A DNA stretch of 64,000 nt from Clytia hemisphaerica (Eukaryota; Cnidaria; Hydrozoa; Leptothecata; Clytiidae). Below are positions 12,159 through 24,500 of this stretch, piece by piece (positions within the stretch are counted from its first letter, which is position 1; the number at the start of each line of letters is the position of its first letter). Location of the stretch: the NCBI GenBank assembly GCA_902728285.1, contig CACVBU010001307.1, positions 720,287-784,286 on the forward strand, written 5' to 3'. Made by a program: the position numbers and the translations under genes. Under the pieces are notes generated by a model, which was not told the origin of the DNA, searched no databases, and saw nothing but the letters and a program-made list of their open reading frames with translations.

Positions 12159-12812
12159 GGTAAATTAATGCGTGTCCAAATTATCGTTAATTCTTCGGAC
12201 CCATCATCACCCCTCCTAGCATAATAAATTATACCTTTAAAGAAGCGCATTACGATGTAGAACATGAAAATCGCTGTTACTTAAATTTAGGTTTTGCCAA
12301 TTTTGCGAAAAACCGCAAAAACCAAAAAATGCTGACGTCAGCAAAACTTGTTTTTTAAATAACTCCAGTTTGGCTAATGGTATAAACATGAAATTTGGAC
12401 CAAAGTTGCATATCAGTAATAAAAACATTTTTACATAATCATTTTTTTCAAATTTTGCTGACGTCAGCAGAAATCAGCAAAATACGAAAATTTGCAATAA
12501 AGTGCAGACATCAGCAAAATTTCAAAAACATTTTTTTTCAAAATGATCTTTTTAATAATGTGCAACTTTGATCCAAATTTCATGTTTATACCATTAGCCA
12601 AACTGGAGTTATTTAAAAAACAAGTTTTGCTGACGTCAGCATTTTTTGGTTTTTGCGGTTTTTCGCAAAATTGGCAAAACCTAAATTTAAGTAACAGCGA
12701 TTTTCATGTTCTACATCGTAATGCGCTTCTTTAAAGGTATAATTTATTATACTAGGAGGGGTGATGATGGGTCCGAAAAATTAACGAAAATTTGGACACG
12801 CATTAATTTACC
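12159..12812. mobile_element. 650-bp near-perfect palindromic element
   Basis: The left arm from GGTAAATTAATGCGTGTCCA to about 12440 is repeated in inverted form to 12812. The two arms code the same 63-residue peptide on opposite strands, which is a by-product of the inversion and not a gene. Each arm holds the 12-bp palindrome GCTGACGTCAGC. Confidence 0.85.
12223..12228 (+). terminator. AATAAA polyadenylation signal for ATAT1, inside a transposon arm
   Basis: First AATAAA after the ATAT1 stop at 11908, about 315 bases downstream. It lies inside the left arm of a palindromic element (12159-12812). The mirror-image arm carries the same hexamer for the other strand at 12743-12748. Confidence 0.45.
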
Positions 12813-13467
12813 CGAGTTAGGAAAATACTGAAAATCCGTAAAATTCCAGCCAAAAAAAGCCAGAATCAGGAAAAATACATTTTTCTTAGGCTCAAGTAAT
12901 TTTTGCCATATGCTTAATTTTTCCCCACATCTGAGCCTAGATATGCTTATAAGTGCAATGCTTATAAAAAAAAAAACATGTAATGTTTGATTTTTCAAGA
13001 AACCGGAGGTTTTTTATGGTGTCACTTTTAAAAGTTTTTCTTGATTTCTATTCGAGAAAAAAATGTTTCCAAGGCCCTATTACGAAACCTCGTGGTTCCG
13101 CCACTGAAAATATTTCGTCAGGAATTTTTGGACCCCGGTAAAATATAGCAAGATAATTTTGAAATCGAAACATTGAGTTCGAAAAGTGGGATAATAGTTT
13201 TGATGATGTACATTCAATCCAAAATTGGCTAATTCGGAGGCAAATTTCCAAGTTTGTATTTTGGCGCCCATCCAGTTAGACATGTGAGCAAAACAAGCTA
13301 GAAATTGTCCTCTTTTGGCTTAGTACTGCTATTTCGGAGGAGAGTGTGAATAGGAAAGACGCGCTAAGTAAGTGTGACCAGAGAATCTTTTGGTCCCAAA
13401 AAACGGGTGCTTTAGCGAGGGGACACAACGTTACTGTTAGGAAGGAGGAAGAAATTGAGATTTGCAG

Positions 13468-13473
13468 TTTATT
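13468..13473 (-). terminator. AATAAA polyadenylation signal of the TSSK-like gene
   Basis: AATAAA on the minus strand lies about 100 bases beyond the TGA at 13574-13576. It is the first canonical signal downstream and outside any repeat I recognise. Confidence 0.6.
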
Positions 13474-13573
13474 AAAAATGCAATTATATAATTCGAAATT
13501 AAAAAACATATAGAGAAAAGGTAATATTTACAAAAGTATACTAAGAAAGATAAGTTAAATGGTTAAATATTTT

Positions 13574-15955
13574 TCATAAATTTTCTGATTGGTTTTGATC
13601 GTTATCAGCTGTATTGTTCGTTTCTGCAATTTTCTTAGACCATTCTTGGTTTGGGATTTCATTCAAAGTGATTCGTTTTTGTGGATTAGTTTCCAACATG
13701 GACATTATTAAAGAACGTAACTCATTCGATACCATCTGTTTTGTTCTTGTGAAGTTTGGACCTTTTTTCATTTGTCGGATTTGATCTGCTTTGTTTGAAT
13801 CGTCGAAAGGCATAGTGCCTGTTGAAATGATGTATAGAATGCAACCCAAACTCCAAACTTCAGCACTGGGTCCATCGTAAGGAATTCCTATAAGGATATT
13901 GAATCAACTTATTATTTTTTCTATATATTGGACTGAGAATCGATGACTCGACTTCACCCTTCAAGAGAATTTGAAAGGATAGTTACAGAAATTTAATGTA
14001 TTTTGTTAGCAATGTTTGATACAAAGACACGATCCGACGAGTTACTTGAGCAAGAACATAAACCTATGAAAAATAGACTCTGAAATAGTTTACAGTATCT
14101 CAAGAAAAGAGTTTATTTCGTACAGGGGATGAGGGAGGGCTGGAGAAAATGTGCTGACCAGACCTCAGAAGACCGACCCTTAGAGAGACCAAACTTTAGA
14201 GAAAAAGTGACCCTAACAGGACGATTTTCGAAAAATCCTTAGGGAGACTTTTTGTTATTTTTGAAACGCTTAGAAATGCACATACCAAGCCTATTTTTGC
14301 CTAACTTCCCCTGGATTTTGTTAAGGAAAATTTTTAAAGTCATGCAAAACAAATCTCACCTTTTAAAATTTCGATGGGAGCATATGCTGAACTTCCACAA
14401 AACGTCTTGTTCAGTTCATGGAATTTTGGTAAATGTTTAGCAAATCCAAAGTCTGTTAGAAGTGGTTTCAAATCATGGCTTAATAAGATGTTTTCACATT
14501 TTAAATCTCTGTGTAAGATGTTGTACGAGTGTAGGTACGCCAGAGCATGGGCAATCTATAACAACAGAAACATTGAATAGGTTAGTTATACAGTCTTACC
14601 CCAATATTTTGGCCTTCTGTGAGAAGGGAGTTGATGAATTTTTCTCAGTTGGTCTGTGAAAAGGGAGTTGATGAAGAATAGGAAAAAATTCAAATTGATG
14701 TTTCGACGTAAACCATAACTATACTAAGAATCCAAAACTGAAATAAGAAATGCTGGATTATTTCAAAGGTCATTTACTGCAGTCCAAATTCGAGGTTATA
14801 TTTAGACTCTGGCAAAGGAGCAAGTATATCCCTAACATTAATTTTCTTATTTGTATGTATATTTATTTTTAAACGCATTTTTAATTTTAAATTGTAAATA
14901 TTTTTAGCATGAGTTTTTTTGAATACCCGAATATTCTTTATAAAATATGAATTCCTTGGCAGACAGTGTAACCCATTTTTACCTTAAAGGTTTTGTTTTT
15001 AAATGAGAGTGATATCGTTTGCTTACTCATCAATTTTAATTCACAAGCTTTTCCATATTGGATTGACATGATTGTGGAGCAAGATTGGTCAGAAAGAGGA
15101 AAAGAAAAACCTTTTTATGCTTATATCAGCATAATATAACAATAGACAGAAACTGTCCTGGTATGAAATATGTGTCTGATATGAAACGGGAACACTTATG
15201 TAAAAATAAAACCTTTAATACTTTCCCTTGTGTTTATGGCCGATCACTGAGTTTGTAGATTTTTTATTTGGGTTTGTTTTACTCCATAGGAGCAAAGGAG
15301 CACATACGTGTTTTATTCTGTAAGCAGTTTTTGGTACACTAACTTTAAAAAACATGTAATTATTGTCAAAAGGGGGGGTTGACTTGATGGAACAAAGGTA
15401 AAAATGACTTTCTTCATCGGGGTCTATAAAATATTTTTTTGTTCATACCTGTAAAAACATTGGTCTAGCTACATTCTCCTTCAAAAATCTATTGCATTGT
15501 ATGAATTCTAATAAATCGCCTCTTGGTGCGTGTTGCATGATAATAAATACTTTGTGACCAACATCGAGTACTTCATAGTATTTGCAAATGTTAGGATGGT
15601 TAACTTGTCCAATAATTTGCAACTCGCGTGGTAAAAAGCGTTTCAAGAAATCCTTTGGTGCGATTTTACGGTTAACGATTTTCACAGCGACATCATGACT
15701 ACGAAATTTAGAATAAGCTCTCTTGACTTTAGAATAAGTGCCTTCTCCTAAAATACCTTTGGAAAGTAAAAAGTAGCCACGGCTCATTAGAAAAGCTTCA
15801 TCTGACTGCGTTGTTGGCTTTTCAGCGTTTGTAACATCTTTGGTTTGAATTTGTTTATTGGCGTCGTTGATGTCTTCGCCTACTCCCTGGCTTTCACGTT
15901 TCACTTGCGATTGTGGTGAATCAGAATCATCTCTGACAACTGAAAAACGAAACAT
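13574..15955 (-). CDS. testis-specific serine/threonine kinase (TSSK)-like, 3 exons
   Basis: Serine/threonine kinase of the TSSK branch of the CAMK group; vertebrate members act in spermatids (family knowledge). Exons: 15449-15955, 14360-14555, 13574-13887, with phases 0 and 1, giving 338 aa. An acidic, Gln/Ser-rich N-terminus (1-58) precedes the kinase domain. The Gly loop is GEGTYSKVK (70-78), with Lys92 in VAVK, then RFLPRE (107-111, the alpha-C Glu) and GDLLEFI (146-152), both typical of TSSKs. The catalytic loop is HRDLKCEN (184-191), followed by DFGF (204-207) and KTFCGSSAY (219-227). The APE motif reads PIE, with the salt-bridge Glu231 kept. It ends about 20 residues after the domain. 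The start is not certain: TTTTTCAG inside codons 4-6 is a good acceptor, so the real N-terminus may come from an upstream exon such as 17962-17983. Neighbouring LRP5/6 is on the same strand. Confidence 0.9.
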
Positions 15956-17961
15956 TTTTTGATTGATTAGGAATATCCACAGGTCTTTGATTAATCACGT
16001 CCAATCTTTTGAAAATTTCAAAACTATCTAATTTTTTTTTCTGGATACCTGGCGGATGTAATACAACTTCTTCTTTTTATTTGACGTCACTTTGTGACGT
16101 TAAGAGTTCTTGACGCTATAAAGATTCAATGAGCTGAAATGTTCTTTTACTTACTAATCCATTGCTCAATAAATTGCAACATTTTGCTTTCAATTTCTTT
16201 TCAAGGAACATAAAATAAGAAAATGAGAACCGTTTACACGTCTAAACATACTACAGTGAAATGTAAAATTTTACTTTTTGATTTTTTCTCCTTCTTGTTA
16301 GTAGCAATCCTGGAAAAGCAATCGTAAAGAACAAAACACGGGTATAACCTGTCAAGATAAATAATTTTCACTGCAACATCACTTACTTTTCCAACTTATC
16401 CAACTTGTTTCCTAGCAAGAATATTTACTTACCTGATAATAATCGATTTTTAACACATGGAGAAAGGAAAATTCATGAAAAATTTGATTCTTGATAGAAT
16501 TACAAGCCTTTTCATATCATATTCAAAGATATTTTTCATCGAGTAGAAAGGAGACACGCCTCTATGCTGACTAAACAGAATTTCTCAGAATTTGTGCTCG
16601 GCGCAGAAAGAGGAAAAAGTTGTTCTTTCGAATGCTGCGTACGCAAACGGTAGGGTGCTGGATATGTGCTTACCTATAAGGGTCGTCGAGTTTTTCACCT
16701 TCCCCAGTCTTTTTAAGGGTTGCAAAGATCAGATTTTAAATCAAATTAGTCTCTCCGAGGGCCAGTTTTTTTTCGCAAGCTCGAGTTAAAGGGTTACTTT
16801 TTTAGCAATTTTATCTCTCTAAGGGTTCGGAGGCCCGGCATGCACATACCCAGTATCCTAATACACGCCACCCCCCACGTTAAACAATATCCCTTAATTC
16901 CCACAAAATCAATGTTTTCTTTATTCGGCATAACATTTGACACATGAAGTTTCCGACGGACGAAGGGAGTTGGAAACGGATTTCCTTACGGTTTGGGAAC
17001 GAGTTTGTCATGTGTAGCGTGTGTTAATAAAAATGGTAGCATTTTTCATTATCGCCCTCGGCTCACTTGAACATCTGTACAGTTTCATCATCAAAAAAAA
17101 AAAAAAAAATTAATCTAATGCAAGCTTTAAACATTATTTTTCCGGTATCACTGGTCAATCGAGACTTCAAAAGAAGAAAGAACGATTGTTAGAGTGTGTC
17201 AATCGGGTCGAACGGAAAGTTCAGTGGCGTTAATAAGGAAAAGACAACAAACAAACGACAAAGATAAATGTTTTTGAATTGTATTAATATTTTCAGTTTA
17301 TTGCTGGCTTTCGGATAAACGGTAGTTCAAAGGTTCTCCCTGTCAAAATACTCATACTTGGTATGTACTTCCGTAGTTCGGGAAGAGACTGACGGTTTAG
17401 TCCATGAGGAATTGGTAGCCTTCGGGGCCCCTATTCAGCCCTATCCGAAAGTTAGTCTGATTCGTCAACCTTGAGAACACAACAAAGAGAAGTACGTTTT
17501 TTTTTATGTTGCAACCAGGCTAACACCTAGGTAGGAAGTAAGATATGTAATATACTGTACACTGTTCACGCCAGCCAAAGACCAAATGCTCAGAGAAAAC
17601 AAATATGTGTATTTCAATGTGTTTTGAACCCTTTGAGTAAGATAAGTAGGAGTGGAAAATAGGAAGGAAAAACAGGTGGCGTTGCTGGAATAGAGATAGA
17701 GACTTTTTTTATAAGAACCAGTAAATTTTGGCTCTCTTCTTTGAAACAATTTTCAGGCTCGAATGTTCTTAGAACGGCAACAGGGAACAGATTTTAATAC
17801 AATTAGTTTTAAAGGTCAAAAGTTTTCGTATAAAACTTACTATATATAATATGATACAATAGAAAATAATTTATCTGCAAAAAAAGAAAATGTACAATCT
17901 AATTGGTCACGTTATAAACAAAATACGATTCTCCATTTCGAAATTCTTTCTAAAAACTTAC

Positions 17962-17983
17962 CTAGCTTAAAATATTTCCGCAT
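17962..17983 (-). other. possible alternative first coding exon of the TSSK-like gene
   Basis: On the minus strand an ATG at 17981-17983 opens MRKYFKL and runs into a consensus donor, CTAG|GTAAGT, leaving one base (phase 1). Splicing to the acceptor at 15939/15940 (TTTTTCAG|TTGTC) stays in frame and gives [16 protein letters not shown] in place of [10 protein letters not shown]. Both signals are seen in the sequence. The link between them is inference and would imply a 2-kb intron. RNA evidence is needed to choose between the two starts. Confidence 0.35.
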
Positions 17984-18209
17984 ATTCGTCACTATGATGG
18001 TCTCAGAACAGGAATACGAGTTAATTTTGACCTGTTTTTTAATTAGGGGGATGTTGAATTTTGTGAAACTTTGGGCTGAGATTTAACTTGCCGATCGGGA
18101 AGCAAATACAAAAGAATCGCTGACCCTGAAAAAGAACTGAGTTTTTTTCGACATGTCCTCACATGAAAAAGTTTCTTTTGGAAAACTTGGACTGATGACA
18201 TTTTATGTT

Positions 18210-18215
18210 TTTATT
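18210..18215 (-). terminator. AATAAA polyadenylation signal of LRP5/6
   Basis: First AATAAA on the minus strand after the LRP5/6 stop at 18506-18508, about 290 bases downstream. The distance is typical of a short 3' UTR. No other signal is seen in between. Confidence 0.5.
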
Positions 18216-18505
18216 GTTTTTTTAAGATGTGGTGCAAGTCGCTTTAGGTTAGAGATCGGGTTAAAACTTTGAGCCCATTGTGGTGATAAATATCATGAAA
18301 AAACTCCGACTATATACCTCAAAGTGACATATTTCGTCATTGAATCGTAGACGCAGCAGTACACGTACATAGTAAGCGTTTGTTTTAAATTCTGTTGAAT
18401 CTCGAATAAGGTTTTAAAAAGACTGTTGTCTGACCACTAAATACGGTATAAAGCATCAACGCAACCAAATTCTAGAATATCTAACTAAAGAATAAAAAAT
18501 TAATA

Positions 18506-21500
18506 TCATAGAAGTTGACTAGTTGGCGAAGGCGGCGGCGCAAAATGTTCACGACCATGTAAGGCACTAAAAGTGGGCGAGGGCGGTCTGTCCTCCTCTG
18601 AAAGATATGTACAAGGCGATGGAGGCGGGTCATACAAATGACCATTACTGTCTATAAACAAAGACTCCTCGCCATACTGATTACCACCAGGATTGTCGTA
18701 CATCCAAGAAGTGTCAATCTCACTCATATTCTCGTGAATGCTACGTAAATGTCCATTAGGTCGCCCGTTGGAATCATGTCGCCGAGCACGGCGTTCTCGA
18801 AGACGCCCGTTAGGTTGACTTTCCGCCTGGCTACCACCTATTGTAGACTGGCAATCATCGCATATAGTTGATTTTTGACTCCAGTCATTGTTTTTAGTTA
18901 TAGGGTAATACAAGTCGACATCATCTAATGAGGATACAATGGTCGGTGGAGGAGCATCGTGGCCACCTCCTAAGCCTTCATCTAGGCTCTCTTCCTCCAT
19001 ATCTCTATGACATAAATCGCACGTTGTATTAGAAGTGTCGTTATAATCGTTATATAATTGAGCAGTTCTCGTGTCAGTCATGGTGGACATAGCTCGTTCA
19101 GTCACCGGTGATGGCGGTGGATTAAATATCAACTGGCTAAATTCGGAATCGCAATTTTCTGATTGTCCGGTCATGTTATTCCGATCGTAATACGAGAGGT
19201 CGTTCGATATATACGTTGATACTGAACTCTTCGCGTGGTCATCAGATCCCGGTAACGGTTTCAATTGCTGTAACGCCCAATGTCCGCCATTGATTTGGGC
19301 GTTGGCATGATTCTTTTTGGAGTTTTTGATTTTGATGTAGAATAAGATGCCGACCATGATAACGATGATGGAGACGATAATACCAGAGATGACGGCCACC
19401 AACATGTTCGAATTGTTCGCTTCACTGCTCGGTAATGTGTTCACTGTCTCTGGATAATGCGTTGGTAAGGTCGGTTCTGAAAAATATACAATTTGTAATC
19501 AGATGGTTTGATATCTTTGGCCTGTTTTTGAAAATTGAATTTTGACTTTCAAAGCGGGTCACCTAGATTTCCTTCCATCGTTTCAATTTTTTTTCTACTA
19601 TACCAAATTATCAATAGTCCAGTGGCTTATCACAATAATACTTCAGTTTGTGAAAAAAGCATGAAACTTGGCACAGACATGCACAATTGTATTCTGAACA
19701 AAAAAATTGACAGAGACACGTCTGAAAACCACGTGACTGCTGACGTCAGCATTTTTTTGCATTTTTTATCCAAACCATCAAGTATTATATACCATTGGAA
19801 AGGAAATTCAATTTTGAACAACTTTTTTGCCTACAGTTTTTACTGAAAACGAAGACAATAAAAGTTAGAAGCCTCTGAAGTTGACTTGTGACGTCATCAA
19901 AAATTTTCAAAAAATTTATAGTTACAAACCACCAAGTATTATATACCGTTGGAAAGGAAATTTCATTCTGAACAACTTTTTTGCTTACAATTTTTCATAA
20001 AAATGATGTCAATAATAGTTAAAGAAGACTTGTGACGTCTTCAAAAATTTTTAGTATATATTTACAGTATATAAAGTTGGAAAGGATAATTCATGCTGAA
20101 TACATTTTTGCTGACATTTTATTATGAAAACCATTCAATAAAAACTAGACGTCAAAGTGAACGCTTGTGACATTTCAAAAATAGTCAGTATCGTTCTACC
20201 AATTAAAATATTTAGGCTAAGAAACCTTAACTTTTCGCCATTATTTTTCCTTCAAAACTGAAACAACGGATGGAAACCTAATACTAATAGGCTAATCACT
20301 AACACTCTATACTCTAACCACCGTATTAAAGATCCTCTGACGCAATTGAAAATAATATCTTCAGCTGGTTGGAGTAGCAATTGGAGGTGGTTGATGTCTT
20401 AGCTGGAGCGTTCATATTCACAAATGCAGGCCCATCGATAACTTTCATGTAGAATTGAGGTGCCTACGTGTCTGGTTCGCCAACGTATTTCTTGAGATAA
20501 GTTTCAAAATCGGACTTGGCAGTGCATTTTCCTCAGTCTGCCATATTCTGAGATGGCAAGAGGGTACCCATGATTCTCGTGCAAAAAGAAGTTTTGAAGA
20601 TCTCCTTTTCGTGACTGGCAAGCGATAAAGAGACGAGAAAAAAGTATTCTGTCTGCAGTTAAGCTTTGAATTCTTTCTTTGGATTTAGCTCACATAGACA
20701 GATTGGACTGCTTGAAAATGAGGAGCTTGTTCTTTGGAATCACGTCATACAGGGACTTCTTCCCTTCTCACTTTGGAGTCGATCTTTGATGAAGGTTTGA
20801 AATTGATTTTTACCAGTCTTCTCGGCCTTCTTTACTTGGTTTGTAGCCTCTGACGGTAGAATACTTTTGGATGAGATTTGAACGAGGTTTGTTTCCTTTT
20901 CTATGAACGGATTACCTATTTTTCCAACGGCAACTACAAGTGGATTGACATCCTTACGAAACTGCTTCTCGAATGCTGGAGTATCTTCATGGTGTTTCAA
21001 ATCAGTTTCATCTTCATCCGACGCGATACAATCACTTTCGCGCATCTCAGCGATGATGAGGTTGCTGACTGACCATCTAAGTAGGGCTTTGGGGTTGTCA
21101 AGCAAACCAACTGTGCCTTCAAGAATTTTGACAAGCTTGTTGTTTTGTTCATGGGCCTGATCTATTCCGATGTTTGAAAACGGTCGGTTACTACGTTTGA
21201 TGGTGAAGTATCTCTTTTCGAATTTGCTTCGTGTCGAGTTGTCAAGTTTTTCCAAATCATTGATGAAGACTGGAAGCCAACGGGAATAATGCGCATGATC
21301 CATTGAAAACATCCATTGACATATATACGTTTCAGAATGTTTAGGAATGAAGTGAAGTCCGCATCGCGTAGGCTAATCGAATAACAGAACTTGCATATCG
21401 ATTAGGCCAAACCAAAAACGAATCTTAGCATTTTCTGACAAGCAAGATGCTTTCCAACTTTCAAAATCAGAAGTTGTAGTTTGTTGATCAAATGTCTTTC

Positions 21501-24500
21501 TTGCAAGTGCCACCCAAGCAGGCAGCAGGTGATATTTGATGTGCGTACCGCGTTCTTTTCACTTTAGATCCGGATAGGAAACTTTCGATACGACCTGGTG
21601 TGGACACGTTTGCCTTTTTCAGTGCTTCTACCCACCCTGAGCTCTCAAGCCAGTTGTACCCATGTAGATCATTTCAGAGCAGAGGACCAATCATTCAGAT
21701 GACATCATTGCATCTGTCGTTGTACATTCACTGCACCTGCTTCCACAATGCGTAAACTGGTCGATCCATCGTGATAATAACCTTTTGACCAGGGATTAGA
21801 GAGTAAGTGATACTTTGGAAAATTTACAAACCAATGACAAACCATGGCTGTCGAGTTGATTGATTTGTCTATTCGTGTATTAGAGCGCTGGTCATGTGGA
21901 TGTGCTGGATATTGTTGTTCCATAAAAATATGTTGATTTTGGATCATTGTCCATGGTGTCGATGTCAGAACACTTATCAGATGAATAATATTGATTTATC
22001 AGTCTTAAGTTGAATTATAATGGTAAAAGTTATACATCAATATCAAAGTCGCCTATTTTAGATTCAAGATAACTTAGATAAAAACAGTTCTCAAGTTAAA
22101 TTGTTGGGCTACCGAAACGTTTGTATAATTATATTGAGATATACAAAGCAAAGCGTGGTTTAACGAACAACGAGACGCTGCTTTTACATACACAAATTAA
22201 TTCACAAATGATCGTTTAACAAACGCTAAGGCATCCCAGAATCTGATACAATTTACCCTCGATAATATTCTGCTCTTCAATTTTCATTTTTTTGTTTTGA
22301 TTGTTAAGGCCATTTAAGCACTTCAAAATAGAACTTTTTCTTTTTACGTTCATTCTGTTTATTGTAGAGACTATTGCATGACTTATTTATGACTGCTTCT
22401 TTTGAGATCAATTCTTTCGATATTACGAGGCAAACTATTGTTCTCTTTAAAATTAAGTGATAAAGTAAAGTAAATTTTTCTTTCTGTCGAACCCTATCAA
22501 AGCAGAAGAATGTATAAATAGCTATAGGAACGCAATTCAAAAACATTCAAACTACTGTCCGCCCATCTAGAGTGATGATTATATCAAAAATCTATTTTAG
22601 ATTCAGCGCGCTGCGCTATTTCAGAAACATCCAAATCGACTTTTGGCTCTACTAACTCAAATTGGCTCATTTTGATATCTTATACCTTCTATATTATTTT
22701 CTACTATTTCAAAAAGCTAAATGAATAGCAGAAATAAAAGTCAACGCTAAAGAATTTAAACCTAGCTGCTAGCAAGATTACATTCTAATACTATAATACT
22801 TCACGTGTGCAAATTGGTTCCTTCCAAACAACAACAAACACTTTTTGAGGCAATGCAATGTCTTTTAATCTGTTCTGTTCTACAGCAATGCAATGTTTTT
22901 CTAACATTTTAGCAACAAAGCAAAGTAAAGATGCATTTAAAAAGCATCCTCTTTCTCTTTAGACGTCTATCAGTTATGTACCCTAAATTTTTGCGATTTC
23001 AACCATGTTACAAAACACACTCAATAGCTTTTATTGGCTTTATTTTCATGAAAAACTGTAGGCAAAAAAGTTGTTCAAGATGAAATTTCCTTTCCAACGG
23101 TATATAATACTTGGTGGTTTGTAACTATAGATTTTTTGAAAATTTTTGATGACGTCACAAGTCAACTTCAGAGGCTTCTAACTTTTATTGACTTCGTTTT
23201 CAGCAAAGACTGTAAACAAAAAAGTTGTTCAAAATTGAATTTCCTTTCCAATGGTATATAATACTTGATGGTTTGTATACTTTCAAAAAATTTTCATGAC
23301 GTCAGCAAAAAAGTGCTGACGTCAGCAGTCACGTGGTTTTCAGACGTGTCTCTGTCAATTTTTTTGTTCAGAATACAATTGTGCATGTCTGTGCCAAGTT
23401 TCATGCTTTTTTCACAAACTGAAGTATTGTTATGATATTTTGGTCTAACAGACTAAACTACAATGGTTCAGAAGGCGAGATATTGAAGTTGCAACTTTTT
23501 GACTTTTGGCAAGAAAAGAATAGAATAACATTTTTTGAGATATTTCAAGTTTCATATCTCGTAATTAGAAGATATTTTGCATACGCATACCAGTCCGAGA
23601 CCCATTCCTTAAGCAGGGGCTGGGAAACTATGTGTACTAACCTGGACAGTCATTTTCATCCGATTCATCTGAGCAATCAGAAACTCCATTACATCGTAGA
23701 CTTGATGAGATGCAGGACACTCCATTTTCACACATAAATTCATCCTTCTCACATCCTTCAACTGAAAAAGAAAATTTTTTTGAGTCTTTAAAACAACAAA
23801 AGATATTTCGGTCTGAATCGCAGACCTCTTCAAAACCACAGGTAGTATAAGGAGCACGATTCCGTTAGTGTATGCCAGCAGCCTAGGGATTGGGCCAGAG
23901 CATTATAAAATAAAAATTTACCGCCAATTTTACAGACAATTTTTACTCCAATATATGGAATTTTTTTAAAGCAGGGGTTCGAAATCTGACTTTTAAGAAC
24001 ACTTAGAAGGACAGAACATTTAAATAACAGTAAAGTCTTGGGGGGGGGGGCGAGAAACTCGCGTCCCCAAGCCTTAAGTCCGGTATTTTTTCAAAAAGTG
24101 TCAATCACAGAATATTATTTCACCAGAAAATGTAGAATACATTTCACCAGAAAATATACTTTTTTTGCTATGGCATGACATTGGTAAGAAAACACAGTAG
24201 TATGGTTTGACTCACTACAGATTGTAATGTAAACAAAAATCTGTATTGTAAACAAAAATTTTAAGTAAGTTGTAGTTAAACCATAGCATTGTTTTCCACT
24301 CCTAAAATCTCATTGATTGGAAACAGCATCACACAAGACTTTTCGTAGCGAAGAAATCAAAATACAAAATGTTACCATCAATACAATTCGTTTCGTCTTC
24401 ACCGTTCGGACAATTGGTCACATCGTCACACCATTGATTTTTTTTCACACAGCGCTCGATTGCACCACACTGTCTGTAGTGACTCGGACAAGGCGCTTTA

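Larger units (their letters stand above)
12036..12980. mobile_element. TA-TSD element with CATGTTTTTTATAAGC termini, ATAAGC-word family, nested
   Basis: TA at 12034-12035 and 12981-12982 flank inverted termini CATG(T)nATAAGCAT. The word GCTTA/TAAGC recurs on both sides, together with AGGCTCAGA. A large palindrome (12159-12812) is nested in its middle. A cleaner copy of the outer element without the insert is at 52475-52848. Confidence 0.8.
11909..13573. other. convergent intergenic region between ATAT1 and the TSSK-like gene
   Basis: Most of the span is one nested transposon (12036-12980). Outside it are a GGGACGGGGACGGGGAC run right after the ATAT1 stop and unremarkable AT-rich sequence from 13000 to 13570, with the TSSK poly(A) signal at 13468. 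Confidence 0.7.
15956..18505. other. gap between the TSSK-like gene and LRP5/6
   Basis: No gene is recognised other than the candidate first exon at 17962-17983. A TTGACGTCAC...GTGACGTTAA pair lies near 16080-16100, in the likely upstream region of the kinase. 17700-17780 carries TTTTTTTATAAGAACC and AGGCTCGAATGTTCTTAG, probably a remnant of the AAGAAC-word elements. The LRP5/6 3' UTR occupies the right end. Confidence 0.5.

Noticed and set aside
12237-12734. Identical 63-residue ORFs on opposite strands
   Set aside because: They are the two arms of an inverted repeat read outwards; no start context, no homology and no splice support.
16440-16500. Upstream coding exon of the TSSK-like gene at the CAG|GTAAGT donor near 16435
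   Set aside because: The ATGs before this donor meet a stop before it; at most a 5' UTR exon.
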